This document shows, piece after piece, positions 1 through 5,452 of a stretch of 5,452 nt of DNA. The notes below the pieces were generated by a model. That model had not been told where the DNA came from. It made no database searches and worked only from the letters and a program-made list of their open reading frames with translations. Position 1 is the first letter of the stretch, and every line of letters begins with the position of its first letter. Source of the stretch: Gammaproteobacteria bacterium (lineage in GTDB: Bacteria > Pseudomonadota > Gammaproteobacteria > SZUA-229). Both the position numbers and the translations under genes were made by a program. The stretch is from positions 1 to 5,452 of the forward strand of contig JAESSQ010000211.1 of NCBI GenBank assembly GCA_016764035.1. The letters run 5' to 3'.

Positions 1-313
1 AGTAATGCCGATAGCGGTTGCTCACGGCGAGGGTAGAGCCGAGTATGGTTCGCCACAGCAACGTCAACAAGTGCAATCCGTGGTGCGTTATGTTGACCAT
101 GATATGCAGGCAACCCAGATCTATCCATTGAACCCTAACGGTTCAGCAGAGGGCCTAACCGGCTTTTGTAGCGATGACGGTAGAACCACGATTATGATGC
201 CGCATCCTGAGCGGGTATCTAGAACGGTACAACATTCTTGGCACCCTGATGACTGGCAAGAAGACGCACCGTGGATGCGGATTTTTAGAAATGCACGTGC
301 CTGGGTTGCTTGA
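1..313 (+). CDS. purL: Phosphoribosylformylglycinamidine synthase, C-terminal end (5'-truncated by window)
   Basis: This is the last ~103 codons of PurL, the large ATP- and glutamine-dependent cytosolic enzyme that makes formylglycinamidine ribonucleotide in purine synthesis. The frame is open from base 2 to the TGA at 311-313; the ATG at 5 is an internal methionine, not a start. The fragment belongs to the C-terminal glutamine amidotransferase domain. MPIAVAHGEGR opens it, and MMPHPERV holds the His (203-205) and Glu (209-211) of the Cys-His-Glu triad. The catalytic Cys lies upstream, outside the window. The ending WHPDDW...APWMRIFRNAR is the typical terminus of gammaproteobacterial single-chain PurL (about 1290 residues in E. 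coli, from memory), as opposed to the split PurS/PurQ/PurL system. No defect is visible. Identification is very secure. Confidence 0.97.
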   Translation, partial: VMPIAVAHGEGRAEYGSPQQRQQVQSVVRYVDHDMQATQIYPLNPNGSAEGLTGFCSDDGRTTIMMPHPERVSRTVQHSWHPDDWQEDAPWMRIFRNARAWVA

Positions 314-333
314 TACATATAGGTTTATATAAA
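306..333 (+). promoter_or_regulatory. Weak sigma70-like promoter candidate for the CBS-domain gene
   Basis: TTGCTT (306-311) and TATAAA (328-333) are separated by 16 bp, giving 3/6 and 5/6 matches to consensus. The site overlaps the purL stop codon and would leave a leader of about 125 nt before the CBS gene. The surrounding gap (314-466) is AT-rich, so chance matches are likely. No convincing terminator for purL is visible in it. Confidence 0.2.
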
Positions 334-466
334 ACTTGGCTGATATTCCATCAATATAAACTCCTTTTAGTATTATCTTAAAACCAGCTTTTAATGGCAC
401 TATTTCTCACGGAGCTGTACCATAGGAAAAATAGTACCCCTGTTAAATTATAAAATAGGAGAAACC

Positions 467-898
467 ATGAATACAACACTCAAAGAGGTTATCGCTGGTA
501 AAGGAAGCAATGTAATCAGCGTATCGCCCGATACGGAAGCAACGGATGCTATAAAAATCATGGTAAAAAATGGCATCAGTTCATTGCTGGTTATGGAAAA
601 TGAAAAAGTTATAGGTATATTTTCTGATAAAGACTTTTCATGCAAAGTGATTAATGAAAATAGACTAACCGAAACGATACTCGTATCGGAGATAATGAGC
701 ACACCTGTTTGTGCTATCAGACCCGATCAAAGTATTGCTGATGCGATGTCTGTTATGACCACAAAACGTATTCGTCATCTGCCGGTCATGGTTGATAAGC
801 AACTGGTGGGTTTAATCTCAATCGGTGACCTGGTTAAGGCCATTATAAAAGAGCAGCAAGAAACCATCGATGAGCTTGAACATTATATTCATTATTAA
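467..898 (+). CDS. Stand-alone two-CBS-domain protein (putative adenine-nucleotide sensor)
   Basis: This 143-residue soluble protein consists almost entirely of two CBS domains, at roughly residues 16-62 and 81-128. Such pairs (Bateman modules) usually bind AMP, ADP, ATP or S-adenosylmethionine in the cleft between the two domains. Each repeat ends in the expected turn: GIFSDKDF (S53, D56) and GLISIGDL (S118, D121). These Ser-x-x-Asp motifs normally contact the ligand ribose. IMSTPV at 76-81 is the usual opening of the second domain. A C-terminal helix (about 128-143, KEQQETIDELEHYI) resembles the tail of a widespread family of small bacterial CBS-pair proteins. There is no signal peptide, membrane segment or fused enzyme domain, so the output partner is unknown. 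The start is supported by an AGGAG about 7 nt upstream of the ATG. It is 153 bp after purL, too far to imply co-translation. The family call is secure; ligand and role are inferred. Confidence 0.92.
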   Translation: MNTTLKEVIAGKGSNVISVSPDTEATDAIKIMVKNGISSLLVMENEKVIGIFSDKDFSCKVINENRLTETILVSEIMSTPVCAIRPDQSIADAMSVMTTKRIRHLPVMVDKQLVGLISIGDLVKAIIKEQQETIDELEHYIHY

Positions 899-927
899 AT
901 GAATTAGTGGCATAGCTCACGCTTTAC

Positions 928-949
928 GTTACGGGTAACTTTTGTCTTT
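928..949 (+). terminator. Possible weak terminator after the CBS-domain gene
   Basis: GTTAC (928-932) and GTAAC (935-939) can pair. With a CGGG loop the stem is GTTA/TAAC. A T-rich run, TTTTGTCTTT (940-949), follows directly. The stem is only 4-5 bp and poor in GC, so it would be a weak terminator at best. It lies 30 bp after the CBS gene stop, a plausible place. Confidence 0.2.
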
Positions 950-990
950 AATAGTTTTTATCTTCTTGCGCCAATGAGTAATGCCTGTGC

Positions 991-1019
991 TTGATTTTTC
1001 ATTGTTTTATTACAATAAT
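991..1019 (+). promoter_or_regulatory. Sigma70-like promoter candidate for serB
   Basis: TTGATT (991-996, 4/6) and AATAAT (1014-1019, 5/6) are separated by the ideal 17 bp. A transcript would start near 1026, giving a leader of about 100 nt to serB. The 227-bp gap 899-1125 contains no gene that I can support. Apart from this site it holds a weak hairpin near 928 and a short direct repeat at 1064-1090. Confidence 0.3.
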
Positions 1020-1063
1020 CTTCATCAAGCAGGGTCGTACATAAACAATCAACCTTATAGTTT

Positions 1064-1090
1064 TCGAATAGGCTGTTGCCTCCTCGAATA
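1064..1090 (+). repeat. Short direct repeat TCGAATA upstream of serB
   Basis: TCGAATA occurs at 1064-1070 and again at 1084-1090, exactly 20 bp apart (about two helical turns, so on the same DNA face). It sits 36-62 bp before the serB start. A regulator half-site pair is possible, but a 7-bp repeat in this gap may be chance. Confidence 0.3.
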
Positions 1091-1125
1091 CTATGCAGTC
1101 ATCTAGCTTAGATTAAGGAAGTTTT

Positions 1126-2331
1126 ATGCGTAACGTTGTTCTCCTTACCATCAATGGTGCTGACCACGCGGGTGTAACCGCCGCGTTTACAACAGTACTG
1201 AGTCGTTACGACATCAATATTCTGGATGTTGGCCAATCTGTTATTCACGATCGACTCAATCTCGGTATGTTGCTTGAGGTTGCTGATATCGACAATACAT
1301 CGGTGCATGAAGATCTTCTCAAGCTAGCTAATCAGCAATCGTTGACAATAAGCTTTACACCTGTTGATGAGAGTGAATACGAGCAGTGGGTACAGTCTGA
1401 AGGCAAGCCTCGTTATATCGTTACCATGCTCGGTCGTAAACTTAGTGCAGACAATATAGGTCATTTGTCGGCAGTGGCTGCTAAGCATGACATGAACATA
1501 GACAGCATCACGCGTCTTTCCGGGCGATTTTCACTCAGTGATGACAATCGCCATAAACGTGCCTGCGTGGAATTTTCCATGCGTGGAAAACCCGCAGATG
1601 AAGAACAATTGCGCACTGACTTGCTCGCCATTACACAAGAAGATGACGTCGATGTGGCTTTTCAGGCGGATGATGTCTTTCGTCGTCATCGCCGTCTTGT
1701 GGTGTTTGATATGGACTCAACATTAATACAATGCGAAGTCATTGATGAGCTTGCCAAGGCGGCAGGCACCGGTGAAGAAGTTATGGCGATTACCGAGGCA
1801 GCCATGCGTGGTGATATTCCCTTTAACGAAAGTTTTGAACGACGCCCGGCGACATTAGAGGGTTTGTCCGAAGACATCCTTATTGATATAGCCAATAATT
1901 TACCTATTACAGAAGGTGCAGACCGTTTGATTTTCACCTTAAAAAAGCTGGGCTATAAAGTCGGTATTCTTTCTGGAGGGTTCAGCTACTTTGCTAACCG
2001 TTTAAAAGATCGATGGGAGCTGGATTTTGTAGCGGCCAATGAACTTGATATCAGCGATGGTAAACTCACCGGTAAAGTAAAAGGTGAAATTGTTAATGGT
2101 GAGAAAAAAGCAGAATACCTTCGACAAATGGCCGCTGAATTTAACATCGATATGAAACAAACCGTAGCGGTAGGTGATGGTGCTAACGATTTACCTATGC
2201 TTGCCATTGCCGGCCTGGGCATTGCCTTTCACGCCAAACCACTGGTACGCGAAAGTGCTCGCCACAGTATTTCTAGTCTGGGTCTGGATGGTATTCTTTA
2301 CTTGCTCGGTGTGCGTGACCGTGAAGTATAA
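1126..2331 (+). CDS. serB: Phosphoserine phosphatase, double-ACT-domain form
   Basis: This 401-residue cytosolic enzyme hydrolyses O-phosphoserine to L-serine, the final step of the phosphorylated serine pathway. Two N-terminal ACT domains (about residues 4-75 and 97-172) precede a HAD phosphatase domain (about 190-395). ACT domains usually bind amino acids, so feedback by serine is plausible. HAD motif I is DMDSTL, with nucleophile D195 and acid/base D197. Motif II is S283 in LSGGF, motif III is K328, and motif IV is GDGAND with D351, N354 and D355. Substrate-binding equivalents E204 and R240 are present. Spacings between these residues equal those I recall for the Methanocaldococcus jannaschii enzyme (E20, R56, S99, K144, D167). 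The E. coli protein is shorter (322 residues); about 400 residues with two ACT domains is known from Pseudomonas and mycobacteria. AAGGAAG (1115-1121) lies 4 nt before the ATG. One oddity is P241 directly after R240, where Val is usual. The call is secure. Confidence 0.97.
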   Translation: MRNVVLLTINGADHAGVTAAFTTVLSRYDINILDVGQSVIHDRLNLGMLLEVADIDNTSVHEDLLKLANQQSLTISFTPVDESEYEQWVQSEGKPRYIVTMLGRKLSADNIGHLSAVAAKHDMNIDSITRLSGRFSLSDDNRHKRACVEFSMRGKPADEEQLRTDLLAITQEDDVDVAFQADDVFRRHRRLVVFDMDSTLIQCEVIDELAKAAGTGEEVMAITEAAMRGDIPFNESFERRPATLEGLSEDILIDIANNLPITEGADRLIFTLKKLGYKVGILSGGFSYFANRLKDRWELDFVAANELDISDGKLTGKVKGEIVNGEKKAEYLRQMAAEFNIDMKQTVAVGDGANDLPMLAIAGLGIAFHAKPLVRESARHSISSLGLDGILYLLGVRDREV

Positions 2332-2352
2332 ACATACTTAGCAATAGAAAAG

Positions 2353-2380
2353 TTAAACTATTATCTATCGTTACTATTAT
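2353..2380 (+). promoter_or_regulatory. Weak promoter candidate for selO
   Basis: TTAAAC (2353-2358, 3/6) and TATTAT (2375-2380, 5/6) are 16 bp apart in the 71-bp serB-selO gap. Transcription from here would leave a leader of only about 15 nt. The gap is strongly AT-rich, and read-through from serB is equally possible because no terminator is visible between the genes. Confidence 0.2.
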
Positions 2381-2391
2381 TAAAATTAAAT

Positions 2392-2397
2392 AGAGAG
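2392..2397 (+). promoter_or_regulatory. Ribosome binding site favouring a TTG start for selO
   Basis: AGAGAG lies 5 nt before TTG at 2403 but 14 nt before the next candidate, ATG at 2412. Spacing therefore favours TTG. The match to the anti-Shine-Dalgarno sequence is modest, so the ATG (a protein three residues shorter) is not excluded. Confidence 0.5.
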
Positions 2398-2402
2398 AAA
2401 AA

Positions 2403-3917
2403 TTGAAACCAATGCATTTCAATAATCAATACGAATGTTTAGGTAAAACGTTTTACGTTAAGACTAATCCCGTACCTGTTGCAAACCCAACACTAATAAA
2501 ATTTAATGATGAACTCGCGAAAACGTTGGGTTTGTCTTCTATCGATTTAAACTCAACGGACGGTGCAGCTATTTTTTCGGGTAATTATATTCCCGATGGT
2601 GCAGACCCGTTAGCAATGGCTTATGCGGGTCATCAGTTTGGCGGTTTTAATCCGCAGTTAGGCGATGGTCGCGCCATCTTGTTGGGTGATATAGAAACGC
2701 CTGATAATAAATTTTATGCTATGCAATTAAAAGGTTCAGGGCGTACCGCTTTTTCACGCTCGGGTGACGGACGTGCTGCATTGGGGCCTGTAATACGTGA
2801 ATATTTACTCAGCGAAGCAATGTTTAAACTCGGCGTGCCGACCACACGTGCATTAGCAGTGGTTACTACAGGAGAAGATGTAGTGAGGGGCGGATTAGTG
2901 CCTGGCGGTATCATTACTCGCATTGCCACCAGTTTTGTTCGCGTCGGTACATTCCAGTATTTTTCTGCGCAGGGAGATGCAGACGCTGTTAAAAAACTGG
3001 CAGACTTTGTTATTGAACGTAATTACCCGCAAGCATGCGAAGCCGAAAACCCTTACATTGTTTTCTTTCAATCAGTTGTTGATGCTCAAGTGGCATTAAT
3101 TGCACAGTGGATGACGTTAGGGTTTATTCACGGCGTGATGAATACCGACAACATGTCGATAGCCGGCGAGACCATCGATTACGGACCGTGTGCGTTTATG
3201 GATGCTTTCGATCATGATCAGGTGTTTAGTTCTATCGATAGACGTGGGCGTTACGCATATAGTAATCAACCGTCCATAGGCCTGTGGGATTTAACGCGAT
3301 TAGCCGAAACATTATTGCCGTTACTTGCAGACGATACAGACGCGGCAACAGACATCGCGAAAGAGGTTTTACAAAGTTATGTCGAATCTAGTCATAAACA
3401 CTGGTTGACGGGCATGCGAGCGAAGTGCGGTCTGTCGGCAGACCCAAAACTGGTTTCAGCGACGGCAATGGAGAATGATAAAACCCTTATCGAAGAACTT
3501 TTCGATACCATGGCCGATAACGCTGTGGATTTTACCTTGATGTTTTTTCATCTTTCAAGATTATCTAACAATAAACAGACACAAGCATCAGAGCATGAAA
3601 ATGCGTGCAGGGATTTGTTTGCTAAGCCTGAACAGTTTGATGAATGGCTTGTTAAATGGCGTAAACGATTAGATGAACAAACGCTGAGTGATGATAATAG
3701 GCAAGCAGCTATGCAGGCAGTTAACCCGATTTATATTCCGCGTAATCATCAAATAGAAGCGGCTATTAGAGCGGCAGAAGACCGTAATGATTTTTCAGTA
3801 TTCCACGAATTACATGACGTATTGCAAAACCCCTATGTGATACAAGAAGGAAAAGACAAGTTTATGTTGCCACCGAAACCTGACGAAGTTGTGGTGGAAA
3901 CATTTTGTGGTACGTGA
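2403..3917 (+). CDS. selO: Protein adenylyltransferase SelO (YdiU family)
   Basis: SelO has a protein-kinase fold but binds ATP in reversed orientation and transfers AMP to Ser, Thr or Tyr of target proteins; the family is linked to oxidative-stress responses. The protein has 504 residues, slightly longer than E. coli YdiU (478). Visible motifs are YAGHQFGGF, QLGDGRAILLGD, K110 in QLKGSGRT, E133 in REYLLSEAM, R173, and HGVMNTDNMSI with D249 and N250. D259 opens DYGP. Their spacing equals that of Pseudomonas syringae SelO K113, E136, R176, D252, N253 and D262 (from memory), so the enzyme should be active. The tail ...ETFCGT puts C502 where human SelO has selenocysteine. E. coli SelO pairs its tail Cys with C272; the aligned residue here is F275, while C263 lies nearby in DYGPC. 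TTG is preferred as start over ATG 2412 because of ribosome-site spacing. It follows serB by 71 bp on the same strand. The family call is very secure; the redox role is inferred. Confidence 0.96.
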   Translation: MKPMHFNNQYECLGKTFYVKTNPVPVANPTLIKFNDELAKTLGLSSIDLNSTDGAAIFSGNYIPDGADPLAMAYAGHQFGGFNPQLGDGRAILLGDIETPDNKFYAMQLKGSGRTAFSRSGDGRAALGPVIREYLLSEAMFKLGVPTTRALAVVTTGEDVVRGGLVPGGIITRIATSFVRVGTFQYFSAQGDADAVKKLADFVIERNYPQACEAENPYIVFFQSVVDAQVALIAQWMTLGFIHGVMNTDNMSIAGETIDYGPCAFMDAFDHDQVFSSIDRRGRYAYSNQPSIGLWDLTRLAETLLPLLADDTDAATDIAKEVLQSYVESSHKHWLTGMRAKCGLSADPKLVSATAMENDKTLIEELFDTMADNAVDFTLMFFHLSRLSNNKQTQASEHENACRDLFAKPEQFDEWLVKWRKRLDEQTLSDDNRQAAMQAVNPIYIPRNHQIEAAIRAAEDRNDFSVFHELHDVLQNPYVIQEGKDKFMLPPKPDEVVVETFCGT

Positions 3918-3972
3918 GCGTTATAGCTACATAAAAGTTATTGTTATAAAGACAATATTATATTAATGACAT

Positions 3973-4021
3973 TAAATTTTTAGTGACTTTCTTCTGAAGC
4001 AGATAAATTTTTATTGACTTT
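3973..4021 (+). repeat. 18-bp direct repeat, 31-bp period, upstream of the PKD-repeat gene
   Basis: TAAATTTTTAGTGACTTT (3973-3990) recurs as TAAATTTTTATTGACTTT (4004-4021), with one mismatch. The period is 31 bp, about three helical turns, so both copies face the same side of the helix. The second copy covers the TTGACT -35 hexamer of the best promoter candidate in this gap. That arrangement fits a pair of operator sites for a regulator of the downstream exported protein. Low complexity of the AAATTTTT half weakens the case, but TGACTTT is shared as well. Confidence 0.55.
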
Positions 4022-4043
4022 TTTATCAAGATGTTTTTATATG
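4014..4043 (+). promoter_or_regulatory. Sigma70-like promoter candidate for the PKD-repeat surface protein
   Basis: TTGACT (4014-4019, 5/6) and TATATG (4038-4043, 4/6) are separated by 18 bp. Transcription would begin near 4050, about 65 nt before the ATG at 4116. This is the best -35 match in the window, and it overlaps the second copy of the direct repeat. A weaker alternative is TTCACG (4045-4050) with TATACA (4069-4074). Confidence 0.4.
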
Positions 4044-4115
4044 CTTCACGGAATAGGCACATAATATTTATACAAATACTATGTGTACTTAAAAATAAAA
4101 AGGAAGTGGTGAGAC

Positions 4116-5452
4116 ATGGAAAGTCACGCAAAAATGAGTTATTTCAATTGGTTTACATTTCTGTTTGGCATTTTAATATGCCAGGCAAGTGTCTCCTCAG
4201 CATCTACGCCCGACTTATTTATTCATCATGCAGAATCTATTCAAGGCGATATAGAGCTACTTATAGATAAAACAAAAAACCTTGATACCTCAGCGCATAA
4301 GCGAAAACATTTAGTAGTCAGGCTCGAAGCTGCACAAAAACATATTGCCTCAGGTATAGATAAATATGCACAAGGTATACAAAAGAAAGCGATAAAACGT
4401 TTCAAAAAATCCAGACATTCTATTAATCGTTATCTTAAACTTCTTGCAAAATATAAATCACATCACGTTATTGAACCGTCTGTTGCCGATCAACTAAAAG
4501 CAGATGCTAAAAAGATTCGAGCTAACATAACCCGCTTAATAAAGGGTGATTTTAGTAATGGCAAACCCATCGCAAATGCCGGCATTGACCAAAGTGTTGT
4601 TGTCGGTCAAATAGTCACACTTGATGGCAATGAATCTTACGATAGAGATGGCGACGTACTTACAGTGTACTGGACAATAATTTCACAACCTGCAGCTAGC
4701 AATATTATACTGAGTAATCCGCAATCGCTAACGCCTTCGTTTACGCCAGTTGTCACAGGTGTATATATAATTGAACTTATCGTGTCTGACGAGCAAAGCA
4801 GCAGTACAGCAGATACGGTTGCTGTTAATGTTTTAATGGCGCATATTAACACCGCACCTGTCGCTGATGCGGGACTTGATCAAAGTGTATTTACTAATCA
4901 ACAGGTAATGTTTGATGGCAGTGGTTCGACGGATGTTGATGGTGATGCACTAACCTGGTCCTGGCAAATGGCGGCAAAACCAGCGGGTAGCAATGCTGTA
5001 CTTAGTTCAGAGTTTGTCGTTCAACCAACGTTTGTTACTGATTTAATAGGGCAATATGTTGCTCAGTTAATAGTCAATGATGGCACCGATAACAGTGCTC
5101 CTGATAGTGCCGTTGTTAATGTTATGTCGCCTAACACTCTGCCAGTGGCAAATGCAGGTTCTGATCAGGCAGATTTTATCGGTAATACTATTACACTCGA
5201 TGGTAGCGCGTCACTCGATGCCGATGGTGATTTCTTAACACACCATTGGTCATTTATCTCTGTGCCTACAAATAGCCTTGCCGTACTCGACAATGTTTTT
5301 ATTGCCAGGCCATCATTTTTACTTGATAGCCCGGGAGACTACGTTGCGCAATTAATTGTTAACGATGGTCAGGCAGATAGTGCACCTGATGATATTATCG
5401 TCTCAACCATAAATTCACGCCCGCTAGCACATGCGGGTAATGATCAAACGCA
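4116..5452 (+). CDS. Exported protein with basic helical domain and PKD/K319L-like repeats (3'-truncated by window)
   Basis: This frame stays open from the ATG at 4116 to the window edge (445 codons plus two bases), so the C-terminus is missing. An in-frame TGA at 4110-4112 bounds the start; AGGAAG (4101-4106) lies 9 nt before it. ATG 4134 (M7) is an alternative start. Residues 10-29 form a hydrophobic stretch ending in SVSSA, a likely signal peptidase I site after A29. C22 lacks a lipobox. Residues 36-143 look all-helical and rich in Lys, Arg and His, with HLVVRLEAAQKHI, a KKAIKRFKK segment, and VADQLKADAKKIRANI. This pattern recalls FIMAH-type helical domains found next to surface repeats, a tentative assignment. 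Then come Ig-like repeats starting at P151, P248, P343 and P436, of the PKD/K319L-like type. Each has AxAGxDQ, then DG-x-x-S, an Asp-rich DxDGDxLT and a Trp. Such proteins are usually surface adhesins or carbohydrate-binding proteins; the function here is unknown. Confidence 0.88.
   Translation, partial: MESHAKMSYFNWFTFLFGILICQASVSSASTPDLFIHHAESIQGDIELLIDKTKNLDTSAHKRKHLVVRLEAAQKHIASGIDKYAQGIQKKAIKRFKKSRHSINRYLKLLAKYKSHHVIEPSVADQLKADAKKIRANITRLIKGDFSNGKPIANAGIDQSVVVGQIVTLDGNESYDRDGDVLTVYWTIISQPAASNIILSNPQSLTPSFTPVVTGVYIIELIVSDEQSSSTADTVAVNVLMAHINTAPVADAGLDQSVFTNQQVMFDGSGSTDVDGDALTWSWQMAAKPAGSNAVLSSEFVVQPTFVTDLIGQYVAQLIVNDGTDNSAPDSAVVNVMSPNTLPVANAGSDQADFIGNTITLDGSASLDADGDFLTHHWSFISVPTNSLAVLDNVFIARPSFLLDSPGDYVAQLIVNDGQADSAPDDIIVSTINSRPLAHAGNDQT
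4566..5452 (+). repeat. Tandem PKD/K319L-like repeat array (three full units and the start of a fourth)
   Basis: Units begin at 4566, 4857, 5142 and 5421, with lengths of 291, 285 and 279 bp (97, 95 and 93 residues). The fourth unit runs off the window. Shared landmarks per unit are PxAxAGxDQ, the acidic motifs D176-D178-D180, D273-D275-D277 and D368-D370-D372, and Trp at 186, 283 and 378. Units 2 and 3 also share YVAQLIVNDG followed by SAPD. The acidic DxDGD loop looks suited to binding Ca2+, which is inferred. Units differ clearly in sequence, so this is an old duplication, not a recent DNA repeat. Confidence 0.85.

Noticed and set aside
5..313. A complete 102-residue protein starting at ATG 5
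   Set aside because: The frame is open to the left edge and the sequence matches the PurL C-terminal glutaminase domain, so it is a fragment, not a small gene.
417..437. Hairpin GTACCAT / ATAGTAC before the CBS gene
   Set aside because: The 7-bp stem has one mismatch and no T-run follows. It is too weak to call a terminator or regulatory structure.
448..702. An 84-residue antisense ORF covering the start of the CBS gene (also 155-400 and 121-318 near purL)
   Set aside because: Each overlaps a conserved frame or spans its end; no start signals or homology are seen.
1986..2222. Antisense ORFs within serB (also 1686-1937 and 1108-1308)
   Set aside because: They are complements of a conserved coding frame with no ribosome sites and low-complexity translations; they are shadows.
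3906..3926. SelO TGA stop read as selenocysteine
   Set aside because: The residue equivalent to human selenocysteine is already a Cys codon (TGT 3906-3908). The TGA follows Cys-Gly-Thr, and reading through reaches TAG three codons later.
3939..3957. Hairpin TATTGT / ACAATA with a 7-nt loop after selO
   Set aside because: The stem is six AT-rich pairs with no proper T-tract, as expected by chance in this AT-rich gap; not called as the selO terminator.
4173..4184. Lipoprotein signal at C22 of the PKD-repeat protein
   Set aside because: The residues before the Cys are Ile-Leu-Ile; a lipobox needs Gly, Ala or Ser directly before the Cys.
4031..4270. A 79-residue + strand ORF upstream of and overlapping the PKD-repeat gene
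   Set aside because: It has no ribosome site and no recognisable domain. Its body overlaps the well-supported frame starting at 4116, and its start falls inside the candidate promoter.
4637..4852. A 71-residue antisense ORF under the first PKD repeat
   Set aside because: The opposite strand encodes a clear Ig-like repeat, and the antisense product has no recognisable feature.

Overview
The window reads as an ordinary chromosomal segment of a proteobacterium, most likely a gammaproteobacterium. The basis is the single-chain PurL C-terminus, a SerB with two ACT domains, and a SelO of the proteobacterial type. Composition leans AT, most strongly in the intergenic gaps. The genus cannot be fixed from this sequence. 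All five genes lie on the + strand, and no RNA gene, insertion sequence, CRISPR array or phage gene is visible.

Layout: (1) 1-313, the 3' end of purL (glutaminase domain, purine synthesis). (2) 467-898, a stand-alone 143-residue two-CBS-domain protein, probably an adenine-nucleotide sensor. (3) 1126-2331, serB, phosphoserine phosphatase, the last step of serine synthesis, with all catalytic HAD residues present. (4) 2403-3917, selO (ydiU family), a pseudokinase-fold protein AMPylase, probably starting at TTG and ending in a Cys-Gly-Thr tail. (5) 4116 to the window edge, the first 445 residues of an exported protein cut off by the window. It has a signal peptide, a basic helical domain resembling FIMAH-type domains, and then PKD/K319L-like repeats of about 95 residues. 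This last gene has no stop codon inside the window, so a search for closed ORFs would miss it.

The gaps are 153, 227, 71 and 198 bp and none exceeds 300 bp. They carry only weak promoter-like and hairpin-like signals. The exception is an 18-bp direct repeat with one mismatch and a 31-bp period upstream of the exported protein; its second copy covers the best -35 hexamer in the window. The genes do not form an obvious pathway or operon: purine synthesis, nucleotide sensing, serine synthesis, redox-linked AMPylation and a surface protein look like independently transcribed neighbours. No clearly new system is visible. The most open question is the truncated repeat protein and its upstream repeat.
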